Source: Pseudomonas bijieensis (lineage in GTDB: Bacteria; Pseudomonadota; Gammaproteobacteria; Pseudomonadales; Pseudomonadaceae). Taken from it: DNA of 64,000 nucleotides. Shown here in pieces: positions 1-7,863 of this stretch (the stretch's first letter is position 1; each line of letters starts with the position of its first letter). Under the pieces are notes generated by a model. The model saw only the letters and a list, made by a program, of their open reading frames with translations, did not search any database and had not been told where the DNA came from. The stretch covers positions 5,951,501-6,015,500 of the forward strand of contig NZ_CP048810.1 in the NCBI RefSeq assembly GCF_013347965.1, given 5' to 3'. Both the position numbers and the translations under genes were made by a program.

Positions 1-14
1 GTCGACTGAAAGTC

Positions 15-42
15 CGCTATCGCGAGCAGGCTCGCTCCCACA
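15..42 (-). repeat. REP element, family A, single copy at window edge
   Basis: This reads as the reverse complement of the family A REP seen throughout the window (GTGGGAGCGAGC, then an imperfect palindrome CCTGCTCGCGATAGCGG). Its partner, if any, lies outside the window. It sits 16 bases beyond the 3' end of glxR. Confidence 0.85.
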
Positions 43-57
43 GGGTTATGGGGTATG

Positions 58-948
58 TCAGTTATCGCGAATGGAGAAACTGGCCATATGTTCCAGCCCC
101 TTGATCAACGCCGAGTGATCCCAGTTGCTCCCACCGATGGCCGCGCAGGTGCTGAACACTTGCTGGGCATTGGCGGTGTTGGGCAGGTTGATGTTCAGTT
201 CCCTGGCGCCTTGCAGGGCCAGGTTCAGGTCCTTCTGGTGCAGGCTGATGCGGAAGCCCGGGTCGAAGGTACCCTTGATCATGCGCTCGCCATGCACTTC
301 GAGGATCTTCGACGAAGCGAAGCCGCCCATCAGGGCTTCACGGACCTTGGCGGGGTCGGCGCCGTTTTTCGCGGCGAACAACAGGGCTTCGGCCACGGCC
401 TGGATGTTCAGGGCGACGATGATCTGATTCGCCACTTTGGCGGTCTGGCCGTCGCCGTTACCGCCCACCAGGGTGATGTTCTTGCCCATGGCCTGGAACA
501 GCGGCAGAGCGCGCTCGAAAGCGGCGCTGTCGCCACCGACCATGATGCTCAGGGTCGCAGCCTTGGCCCCGACTTCACCGCCGGACACCGGGGCGTCGAG
601 GTACTGGGCGCCTTTTTCATTGATCTTCGCCGCGAATGCCTTGGTGGCGGTGGGGGAGATCGAACTCATGTCGATCACGATCTTGCCCGCTCCCACGCCA
701 GCCGCCACGCCATCGGCGCGGAACAGCACGTCATCGACCTGCGGGGTGTCCGGGACCATGACGATGATGAACTCGGCTTCCTGGGCCACTTCCTTCGGGT
801 TGGCCAACGCCACCGCGCCGCCGGCCAGCAGATCGGCCGGGGCCGCGTCGTGGTGCTGGGACAGGAACAGGCTGTGCCCGGCCTTTTGCAGGTTCAAGGC
901 CATGGGGTGGCCCATGATGCCGGTGCCGATGAATCCGATTTTAGCCAT
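58..948 (-). CDS. glxR: 2-hydroxy-3-oxopropionate (tartronate semialdehyde) reductase
   Basis: The 296-residue protein belongs to the beta-hydroxyacid dehydrogenase family and reduces tartronate semialdehyde to D-glycerate, the last step of the Gcl-Hyi-GlxR route from glyoxylate. It shows the Rossmann nucleotide loop GFIGTGIMG (residues 5-13), the substrate-binding motif DAPVSGG (118-124) and the catalytic lysine K171 in the QTAKVANQ segment. I chose the ATG giving MAKIGFIG because it has a GAGGA ribosome binding site just upstream; a start 12 codons earlier would add residues atypical of the family. It is the third gene of a minus-strand operon after gcl and hyi, separated from hyi by a REPIN. 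GarR is a paralogue with the same chemistry, but the gcl context favours GlxR. Confidence 0.93.
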   Translation of the reverse strand: MAKIGFIGTGIMGHPMALNLQKAGHSLFLSQHHDAAPADLLAGGAVALANPKEVAQEAEFIIVMVPDTPQVDDVLFRADGVAAGVGAGKIVIDMSSISPTATKAFAAKINEKGAQYLDAPVSGGEVGAKAATLSIMVGGDSAAFERALPLFQAMGKNITLVGGNGDGQTAKVANQIIVALNIQAVAEALLFAAKNGADPAKVREALMGGFASSKILEVHGERMIKGTFDPGFRISLHQKDLNLALQGARELNINLPNTANAQQVFSTCAAIGGSNWDHSALIKGLEHMASFSIRDN

Positions 949-1002
949 GGGGAAATCCTCTTGTTTTTGTATTGCTTCAAGCAAATGGGAGACAGTTTTT
1001 TT

Positions 1003-1090
1003 GTGGGAGCGAGCCTGCTCGCGATGGCGGTTCTACATTCAACAAAGATGCTGGCTGGACTACCGCTATCGCGAGCAGGCTCGCTCTCAC
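1003..1090. repeat. REPIN (inverted pair of family A REPs)
   Basis: A forward REP (GTGGGAGCGAGCCTGCTCGC) and a reverse copy face each other across about 30 bases, filling the hyi-glxR gap. The reverse copy carries GTGAGAGC instead of GTGGGAGC, and its first bases form the stop codon of hyi. Confidence 0.9.
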
Positions 1091-1860
1091 AAGGTTTTCA
1101 ACCAGCCCAATCCCGCTTCGGTGCTGGTCAGCGGCTTGTATTCGCAGCCGACCCAACCCTGGTAGCCGATGCGGTCCAGGTGTTCGAACAGGAAGCGGTA
1201 GTTGATCTCGCCCGTGCCCGGCTCGTTGCGACCGGGGTTATCCGCCAGTTGCACGTGGTTGATCGCCGCCAGGTTGCTTTCCAGGGTACGGGCCAGGTCT
1301 CCCTCCATGATTTGCATGTGGTAGATGTCGTATTGCAGGAACAGGTTGGCGCTGCCCACTTGCTCGCGAATCGCCAGGGCCTGGGCGGTGTTGTTCAGAT
1401 AGAAGCCGGGAATGTCGCGGGTGTTGATGGCTTCCATGACCAGCTTGATGCCTTTGGCTTGCAGCTTCTCGGCGGCGTACTTCAAGTTGGCGACGAAGGT
1501 TTTCTCCACCAGGGTTTCAGAGCAGTTCTGCGGACGAATTCCCGACAAGCAGTTGACTTGGGTGTTGCCCAGCACCTGGGCGTAGGCAATCGCCAGGTCG
1601 ACACCGGCGCGGAATTCCTCGACCCGGTCCGGCAGGCAGGCGATGCCGCGCTCGCCCTTGGCCCAGTCGCCGGCTGGCAGGTTGAACAGTACTTGGGCCA
1701 GGCCGTTGGCATCGAGCAAGGCCTTGAGTTCGGCCGAGCTGTAGTCGTAAGGGAACAGGTATTCGACGCCCGTGAAACCGGCCTTGGCGGCGGCTTCGAA
1801 ACGGGCGAGGAAATCCTGCTCGGTGAACAGCATGGACAGGTTGGCGGCGAAACGCGGCAT
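1087..1860 (-). CDS. hyi: Hydroxypyruvate isomerase
   Basis: This 257-residue TIM-barrel protein of the AP endonuclease 2 / xylose isomerase-like superfamily interconverts hydroxypyruvate and tartronate semialdehyde beside glyoxylate carboligase. Family features are the N-terminal MPRFAANLSMLF strand, the metal ligand glutamate in VMEAIN, the QYDIYHMQ segment and the late glutamate in GCEYKP. The length matches the family (about 258). The gene lies between gcl and glxR in the same direction, with REPINs in both gaps. Oddly, its TGA stop falls inside the first bases of a REP element, so the last codons abut the repeat. Confidence 0.93.
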   Translation of the reverse strand: MPRFAANLSMLFTEQDFLARFEAAAKAGFTGVEYLFPYDYSSAELKALLDANGLAQVLFNLPAGDWAKGERGIACLPDRVEEFRAGVDLAIAYAQVLGNTQVNCLSGIRPQNCSETLVEKTFVANLKYAAEKLQAKGIKLVMEAINTRDIPGFYLNNTAQALAIREQVGSANLFLQYDIYHMQIMEGDLARTLESNLAAINHVQLADNPGRNEPGTGEINYRFLFEHLDRIGYQGWVGCEYKPLTSTEAGLGWLKTL

Positions 1861-1893
1861 GGTGATCTCCTTTAAATATTTTCAAGGCCCTTT

Positions 1894-1980
1894 GTGGGAG
1901 CGAGCCTGCTCGCGATGACGGCGGTACAGCCAACATCACCGGCACTGACCCACCGCTATCGCGAGCAAGCTCGCTCCCAC
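1894..1980. repeat. REPIN, family A
   Basis: A forward and a reverse family A REP about 30 bases apart lie between gcl (ends 1997) and hyi (starts 1860). Such structured RNA inside an operon could affect mRNA stability; that is inference. Confidence 0.9.
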
Positions 1981-1996
1981 AGGAGGGCATCTGCGC

Positions 1997-3772
1997 TCAA
2001 TCGAGCAACGAAATGGCCGTCGGCGCATCGTTACCCACCAGCGCCAGGTCTTCAAACTCATTGACAGCGTTGATCTCGGTGCCCATGGAAATATTGGTGA
2101 CCCGCTCCAGGATGATCTCGACGATCACCGGCACCTTGAACTCCTCGATCATCGCCTGGGCCTGGCGCAGGGCCGGTTGGATACCGGCCGGTTCGAACAC
2201 CCGCAGCGCCTTGCACCCCAGGCCTTCGGCCACGGCGATGTGGTCCACGCCATAGCCGTTGAGTTCCGGGGCGTTGAGGTTGTCGAAGGACAGTTGCACA
2301 CAGTAGTCCATGTCGAACCCGCGTTGGGCCTGGCGAATCAGGCCCAGGTAGGAGTTATTTACCACGACGTGGATGTAAGGCAGCTTGAACTGCGCTCCCA
2401 CCGCCAGCTCTTCGATCATGAACTGGAAATCATAGTCACCCGACAGCGCGACGACCTTGCGACTGGGGTCGGCCTTGACCACCCCCAGCGCGGCCGGAAT
2501 GGTCCAGCCCAACGGGCCGGCCTGGCCGCAGTTGATCCAGTGCCGTGGCTTATAGACATGGAGGAATTGCGCCCCGGCGATCTGTGACAGGCCGATGGTG
2601 CTGACGTAGCAGGTGTCCTTGCCGAACACCTGGTTCATTTCTTCATACACACGCTGTGGCTTGACCGGCACGTTGTCGAAGTGGGTCTTGCGCTGCAAGC
2701 TGGCCTTGCGTTGCTGGCAGTCTTGCAGCCATTCGCTGCGGTTTTTCAGCTTGCCGGCGGCTTGCCATTCGCGGGCCACTTCGATGAACACCGTCAGGGC
2801 CGAGGCGGCGTCGGAAACGATGCCCAGATCGGGCGTGAATACGCGGCCGATCTGGGTCGGCTCGATGTCCACGTGAATGAACGTGCGGCCTTCGGTGTAG
2901 ACGTCCACCGAACCGGTATGACGGTTGGCCCAGCGGTTGCCGACGCCCAGCACCACGTCCGATTTGAGCAAGGTGGCGTTGCCGTAGCGGTGGGAGGTTT
3001 GCAGGCCGACCATGCCGACCATCTGCGGATGATCGTCGGGAATGGTGCCCCAGCCCATCAAGGTAGGGATGACGGGGATGCCGGTCAGCTCGGCGAACTC
3101 CACCAGCAGCTCGCTGGCATCGGCATTGATGATGCCGCCGCCGGCCACCAGCAATGGACGCTCGGCCTGGTTGAGCATCGCCAGGGCTTTCTCGATCTGC
3201 ACGCGGTTGGCCGCGGGTTTGGCCAGGGGCAGCGGTTGGTAGGCGTCGATGTCGAATTCGATCTCGGCCATCTGCACATCGAACGGCAGGTCGATCAGCA
3301 CCGGGCCCGGCCGGCCGGAACGCATTTCATAGAAGGCTTTCTGAAACGCGTACGGCACTTGGCCCGGCTCCAGCACGGTGGTCGCCCACTTGGTCACCGG
3401 CTTGACGATGCTGGTGATATCCACGGCCTGGAAGTCTTCCTTGTGCATGCGGGCGCGGGGTGCTTGCCCGGTGATGCACAGGATCGGGATCGAATCGGCC
3501 GAAGCGCTGTAGAGCCCGGTCACCATGTCGGTGCCGGCCGGCCCCGAGGTGCCAATGCATACGCCGATGTTGCCAGCCTTGGTCCGGGTGTAACCCTCGG
3601 CCATGTGCGAGGCGCCTTCAACGTGGCGAGCGAGGACGTGATCGATGCCACCCACCTTCTGCAAGGCCGAGTACAGCGGGTTGATTGCAGCACCCGGGAT
3701 GCCGAAGGCGGTGTCCACGCCTTCACGGCGCATCACCAGGACGGCGGCTTCGATTGCTCTCATTTTGCTCAT
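1997..3772 (-). CDS. gcl: Glyoxylate carboligase (tartronate-semialdehyde synthase)
   Basis: This 591-residue thiamine diphosphate enzyme condenses two glyoxylates to tartronate semialdehyde and CO2, starting the glycerate pathway used on glyoxylate, glycolate, allantoin or ethylene glycol. The N-terminal PYR domain carries [15 protein letters not shown]; the central domain and the C-terminal PP domain follow, the latter with the ThDP/Mg motif beginning GDYDFQF and ending NNSYLG. The ATG giving [10 protein letters not shown] matches the family start; an upstream in-frame ATG adds 12 basic residues and is unlikely. It is first in gcl-hyi-glxR. A TTGTATACAA palindrome lies 27 bases upstream of the start, so repression by a palindrome-binding regulator (possibly GntR-type) is plausible but unproven. 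Confidence 0.96.
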   Translation of the reverse strand: MSKMRAIEAAVLVMRREGVDTAFGIPGAAINPLYSALQKVGGIDHVLARHVEGASHMAEGYTRTKAGNIGVCIGTSGPAGTDMVTGLYSASADSIPILCITGQAPRARMHKEDFQAVDITSIVKPVTKWATTVLEPGQVPYAFQKAFYEMRSGRPGPVLIDLPFDVQMAEIEFDIDAYQPLPLAKPAANRVQIEKALAMLNQAERPLLVAGGGIINADASELLVEFAELTGIPVIPTLMGWGTIPDDHPQMVGMVGLQTSHRYGNATLLKSDVVLGVGNRWANRHTGSVDVYTEGRTFIHVDIEPTQIGRVFTPDLGIVSDAASALTVFIEVAREWQAAGKLKNRSEWLQDCQQRKASLQRKTHFDNVPVKPQRVYEEMNQVFGKDTCYVSTIGLSQIAGAQFLHVYKPRHWINCGQAGPLGWTIPAALGVVKADPSRKVVALSGDYDFQFMIEELAVGAQFKLPYIHVVVNNSYLGLIRQAQRGFDMDYCVQLSFDNLNAPELNGYGVDHIAVAEGLGCKALRVFEPAGIQPALRQAQAMIEEFKVPVIVEIILERVTNISMGTEINAVNEFEDLALVGNDAPTAISLLD

Positions 3773-3798
3773 GGTTTTGTGCCTCTTACGTTTTGTAA

Positions 3799-3808
3799 TT
3801 GTATACAA
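3799..3808. promoter_or_regulatory. Candidate operator, proximal to gcl
   Basis: A perfect 10-base palindrome TTGTATACAA sits 27 bases upstream of the gcl start codon. The same sequence recurs at 3938-3947 in the same intergenic region. The GT-AC core resembles sites of GntR-family repressors; the cognate regulator is not in the window. Confidence 0.55.
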
Positions 3809-3937
3809 GTGGCTTTGCGCAGAGTGTATTCATGGCAAACGGCGCAGGTCAATTCATTTCATCAAGCGCCTGTTTCATTCGTCTGAACCTAGGTTTTGCT
3901 GCGGTATTTCATCACTTGATGGAAATTGAGAAAATTA

Positions 3938-3947
3938 TTGTATACAA
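3938..3947. promoter_or_regulatory. Candidate operator, second TTGTATACAA site
   Basis: This second exact copy of TTGTATACAA lies 139 bases (centre to centre) from the first, nearer the divergent GlcG-like gene. The surrounding stretch is markedly AT-rich compared with the flanking genes, as expected of a promoter region. Confidence 0.55.
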
Positions 3948-4039
3948 AAATATGTGTAGTTGTGTTCTATTTGCCGTGTTTGTTTTTGCTGAAAGTGAAG
4001 CCCGCAAGGCTCTCCCATAACAAAAGAAGGACAGCACCC

Positions 4040-4480
4040 ATGAGCGTTCTAACCTTGGAAATTGCCGTCAACCTGGCGGGGCAGGCCCTTGCCGCGGGTC
4101 GTGAAATCAGCGCCGCACCCTTGACCGTCGCGGTCCTGGACAGCGGCGGGCACCTGGTTGCCTTGCAACGCGAAGACGGCGCCAGCCTGCTGCGCCCACA
4201 AATAGCCATCGGCAAGGCCTGGGGCGCCATCGCCCTGGGCAAAGGCTCGCGCCTGCTCGCCCAGGACGCCCAGCAACGCCCGGCGTTCTTTGCCGCGTTG
4301 AATGGGTTGGGGCAGGGCAGCGTCGTACCGGCCCCGGGTGGGGTGTTGATCAGGGATCAGGATGGGAGGGTGCTGGGGGCGATTGGTGTCAGTGGGGATG
4401 TTTCGGATGTGGATGAGCAGGTGGCGGTCAGGGCCGTGGAGGCGGTGCTGTTGAGGGCGGATGTGGGGGTTACTATTTGA
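4040..4480 (+). CDS. GlcG/HbpS-family protein (DUF336), divergent from gcl
   Basis: This 146-residue cytosolic protein has no signal peptide and belongs to the GlcG/HbpS/DUF336 fold: an N-terminal helix, the TVAVLDSGGHLVALQREDGA strand-turn-strand, then PAPGGVLIRDQDGRVLGAIGVSGD. Relatives often sit beside glycolate or glyoxylate genes (glcG of glcDEFG), and some bind haem or cobalamin. Its biochemical role is not established. The ATG at 4040 follows AAAAGAAGG and gives the usual family N-terminus; a long upstream in-frame extension reads through the AT-rich promoter region and is unlikely. Divergence from gcl over shared palindromes suggests co-regulation. Confidence 0.82.
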   Translation: MSVLTLEIAVNLAGQALAAGREISAAPLTVAVLDSGGHLVALQREDGASLLRPQIAIGKAWGAIALGKGSRLLAQDAQQRPAFFAALNGLGQGSVVPAPGGVLIRDQDGRVLGAIGVSGDVSDVDEQVAVRAVEAVLLRADVGVTI

Positions 4481-4500
4481 TTTGCGGTGGTTGATCGTTC

Positions 4501-4600
4501 GCTATCGTGAGCAGGCTCGCTCCCACAGAGGGTGGAGTTGGGCACAGATTCTGCAAACGCCGCAAATCCACACTGTGGGAGCGAGCCTGCTCGCGATGGC
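4501..4600. repeat. REP pair upstream of RAYT (reverse then forward)
   Basis: A reverse family A REP (4501-4526) and a forward one (4575-4600) are arranged opposite to most pairs in the window. The forward copy faces the RAYT gene and can pair with the reverse copy at 5170, enclosing the gene. Confidence 0.88.
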
Positions 4601-4695
4601 CATCTAGCAGACACATCAAGCTAAAAAGTTTGCCTCCTATCCAGGCATTCACAGATCTAGCCTTCTTCATGAGTCAATCATTAAAGGGGCAAGGA

Positions 4696-5154
4696 ATGCC
4701 TGGTTCACCTGCTTCACATAAACTGCGCCTCGGTCGCTACGCCGAATCCAGTCGGGTTTATTTACTGACCACCAACACATCTGGCCGCGTACCAGTTTTT
4801 AAGGACGTTGTCCTGGGTAGATTGGTCGTTGAGCAATTTCGAAAAGCTCAGGAACAAGGCTGGGCCGACTCATTGGCCTGGGTGGTCATGCCTGATCATT
4901 TCCATTGGTTGATCGAATTGCGCAGGGGATCTTTGAGTGAGTTGATGCAAAGGACCAAATCATTGAGTACCAAAGCTGTAAATCTGCGCCTGGGTAATAA
5001 AGTCAGCCTTTGGCAGCAAGGATTTCATGACCGGGCCCTGCGGCGGGAGGACGAGTTGATAATAATGGCTCGCTATGTCGTCGCTAACCCATTGCGGGCT
5101 GGCCTGGTGAAGCGACTTGGCGATTATCCGCTGTGGGATGCCATTTGGCTTTGA
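4696..5154 (+). CDS. REP-associated tyrosine transposase (RAYT)
   Basis: This 152-residue protein is a Y1-type HUH transposase related to IS200/IS605 TnpA (Transposase_17 family). It shows the N-terminal SHKLRLGRYAESSRVYLLT block, the metal-binding HFH (residues 68-70, in MPDHFHWLIEL) and the catalytic tyrosine Y127 in IMARYVVANPLRAGLV. RAYTs are single-copy, host-vertical genes thought to mobilise or process REP hairpins. I chose ATG 4696 because GGGG lies 6 bases upstream and MPGSPASH matches RAYT starts; ATG 4669 would add nine residues and lacks a ribosome site. It is bracketed by REPs on both sides, the expected cognate arrangement. The catalytic motifs are intact, so it may be active. 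Confidence 0.93.
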   Translation: MPGSPASHKLRLGRYAESSRVYLLTTNTSGRVPVFKDVVLGRLVVEQFRKAQEQGWADSLAWVVMPDHFHWLIELRRGSLSELMQRTKSLSTKAVNLRLGNKVSLWQQGFHDRALRREDELIIMARYVVANPLRAGLVKRLGDYPLWDAIWL

Positions 5155-5169
5155 CATGAAATCGAGTTA

Positions 5170-5271
5170 CCGCTATCGCGAGCAGGCTCGCTCCCACAAG
5201 GGATTTAGGTTGCTCGCAGAATCTACATTCACAGCAGAACCCTGTGGGAGCGAGCCTGCTCGCGATGGCGG
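5170..5271. repeat. REP pair downstream of RAYT (reverse then forward)
   Basis: A reverse family A REP (5170-5197) and a forward one (5244-5271) mirror the arrangement upstream of the RAYT. The RAYT gene therefore sits inside a forward...reverse REP pair (4575 and 5197 ends) with an extra REP outside each. Confidence 0.88.
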
Positions 5272-5287
5272 CTACTCGGTCCTGAGC

Positions 5288-5896
5288 CTAGCGATCCACC
5301 TCACACCCCTTCAACACCAACCGGATAATCGTCTGCGCCGCCGCTTCGTAATCCGCTTCATCGAGCTTGGCCTTGCCGGTCACGGCGCTGATCTGCCAGT
5401 CGAAATCGGCATAGGTCTGGGTGGCGGCCCAGATGCTGAACATCAGGTGGTTGGGGTCGATGGGGGCGATCTGGCCGCGGTCGATCCAGGTCTGGATGCA
5501 ATCGATGTTGTGCCGGGCCTGGGCGTTGAGTTGTTCCACCAGGTCGGGGCTCAGGTGCGGGGCGCCGTGCATGATTTCGCTGGCGAAGACTTTCGAGGCG
5601 AAGGGCAGGTCGCGGGAGATGCGGATCTTGGAGCGGATGTAATGGCTCAGCACTTCACCGGGCACGCCGTCGGCATTGAATGGTGTCGAAGCCTGGAGAA
5701 TCGGCTCGATGATGCTTTCCAGGACCTCGCGGTAGAGGTTTTCCTTGGATTTGAAGTAGTAGTAGACGTTGGGTTTGGGCAGGCCTGCCTTGGCCGCGAT
5801 GTCGCTGGTCTTGGTCGCGGCGAAGCCCTTGTCGGCAAATTCTTCGCTGGCGGCACGCAGGATCAATTCTTTGTTGCGCTCGCGGATCGTGCTCAT
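5288..5896 (-). CDS. TetR-family regulator, RutR-like
   Basis: This 202-residue TetR/AcrR repressor has an N-terminal helix-turn-helix (about residues 8-55, with the typical GLPKPNVYYYFKSKENLY recognition region). Its C-terminal ligand domain closely resembles RutR of E. coli, notably APIDPNHLMFSIWAATQTYADF and AVTGKAKLDEADY. RutR senses uracil/thymine and controls pyrimidine and purine breakdown genes. A link to the gcl operon (purine breakdown feeds glyoxylate) is attractive, but the RutR-type operator TTGACC...GGTCAA is not visible near gcl, so I do not assign a target. The start at 5896 gives MSTIRERN; upstream in-frame codons look untranslated. Confidence 0.85.
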   Translation of the reverse strand: MSTIRERNKELILRAASEEFADKGFAATKTSDIAAKAGLPKPNVYYYFKSKENLYREVLESIIEPILQASTPFNADGVPGEVLSHYIRSKIRISRDLPFASKVFASEIMHGAPHLSPDLVEQLNAQARHNIDCIQTWIDRGQIAPIDPNHLMFSIWAATQTYADFDWQISAVTGKAKLDEADYEAAAQTIIRLVLKGCEVDR

Positions 5897-6027
5897 AAAC
5901 CCAGGGGTTCCTTGCCTATTCTGGCGGTGGCGCATGGTAGCACCGGCCTCGCGCGGCGCTCAAGAATGCCCTATGGGGGCGCTGCTCGCGGTATGCTGCG
6001 CAGCATTATTGTTCAAGGAGCCCCTCC

Positions 6028-6942
<915 letters not shown>

Positions 6943-6963
6943 ATCGGGCAATACATAACCATT

Positions 6964-7050
6964 GTGGGAGCGAGCCTGCTCGCGATGAGGGCCTGACAGT
7001 CAGCTTCATGTCGGCTGACAGATCGCTATCGCGAGCAGGCTCGCTCCCAC
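6964..7050. repeat. REPIN, family A
   Basis: A forward and a reverse family A REP lie in the gap between the converging DUF808 and mlaA genes. The position suits a transcription or mRNA-end barrier, as often seen between convergent genes. Confidence 0.9.
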
Positions 7051-7074
7051 AGTGGGTTTTGGGGTAGCCAGAAG

Positions 7075-7863
7075 TTATTCGGCAATCTGCAGTTTGCGCG
7101 ATTCGGTGTACACGTAGCGCACCTTTTCATACTCGAACGGCGAGTTCAGTTGCCCATAGCGGAAGCTGGTCTGGTAGCGCTTGTCCACGCCACGCAGGAG
7201 CAGGAGTTCCGGGTGGTTGCCGCTGACTTCGGAGACGTTCAGGAAGTTGATCGCAGATTCAGCCGTATAGTCCACCAGCAGGCCCGAGGTGTCGCGCAGG
7301 TTCGAAGGGCCGAAGATCGGCAGCACGAAGTACGCGCCGCCGGGCACACCGTAGAAGCCCAGGGTCTGGCCGAAGTCTTCGCTCTGGCGCGGCAGGCCCA
7401 TGGCGGTGGCCGGGTCCCACAGGCCGGCAATGCCGACGGTGGTGTTGAGCAACAGTCGCGCGGTGGTTTCCATCGAACGCTTGCCCTTGAATTGCAGCAG
7501 GCTGTTCATCAGGTTCGGCACGTCCCCCAGGTTATTGAAGAAGTTGCTCACCCCGGTGCGCACGAAGCTGGGCGTGACGTAGCGGTAGCCGTCGACCACG
7601 GGCAGGAATACCCACTGGTCGAAGCGGTAGTTGAAGTGATAGACCCGACGGTTCCAGGACTCCAGCGGGTCATAGACGTTCAGGGCGTTGAGCGTGGAGC
7701 GCTCGAACTCGCGCTGGTCCAGTCCCGGGTTGAACTTGAGCTTGGTCAGCGGTTCCTTGAAACCGTCCGAATCCACCACCACAGGCGCATTGGCCTTGCT
7801 GTTGTCGGCATGGACCATGCCCGCACTCATTAACGCGGCGATAAGCAGCAGGTATTTAGCCAC
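7075..7863 (-). CDS. mlaA: MlaA/VacJ-family outer-membrane lipid-asymmetry protein
   Basis: This 262-residue protein matches the MlaA (VacJ) family: LNVYDPLESWNRRVYHFNYRFDQ, NFFNNLGDVPNLMNSLLQ, GLWDPATAMGL, and GQTLGFYGVPGGAYFVLPIFGPS. MlaA sits in the outer membrane with porins and passes mislocalised phospholipids to periplasmic MlaC. The start is GTG, overlapping the end of the upstream hydrolase gene by 8 bases, so the two are translationally coupled. Unlike E. coli MlaA, the N-terminus (MAKYLLLIAALMSAGMVHADN) has no lipobox cysteine and looks like a signal peptidase I substrate, so it may not be a lipoprotein. No mla ABC genes are nearby. Confidence 0.88.
   Translation of the reverse strand: MAKYLLLIAALMSAGMVHADNSKANAPVVVDSDGFKEPLTKLKFNPGLDQREFERSTLNALNVYDPLESWNRRVYHFNYRFDQWVFLPVVDGYRYVTPSFVRTGVSNFFNNLGDVPNLMNSLLQFKGKRSMETTARLLLNTTVGIAGLWDPATAMGLPRQSEDFGQTLGFYGVPGGAYFVLPIFGPSNLRDTSGLLVDYTAESAINFLNVSEVSGNHPELLLLRGVDKRYQTSFRYGQLNSPFEYEKVRYVYTESRKLQIAE

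Noticed and set aside
55..1875. A 606-codon plus-strand frame opposite glxR and hyi
   Set aside because: It runs through a REPIN and two genuine genes on the other strand and has the His/Gln/Gly/Val composition typical of antisense shadows.
4501..5271. A CRISPR-like repeat array
   Set aside because: The repeats are palindromic REPs in alternating orientation with no regular spacers and no cas genes.
5288..5896. RutR-like gene as regulator of gcl
   Set aside because: No RutR-type operator is visible near gcl, and the RAYT with its REPs lies between them; the link is not supported.
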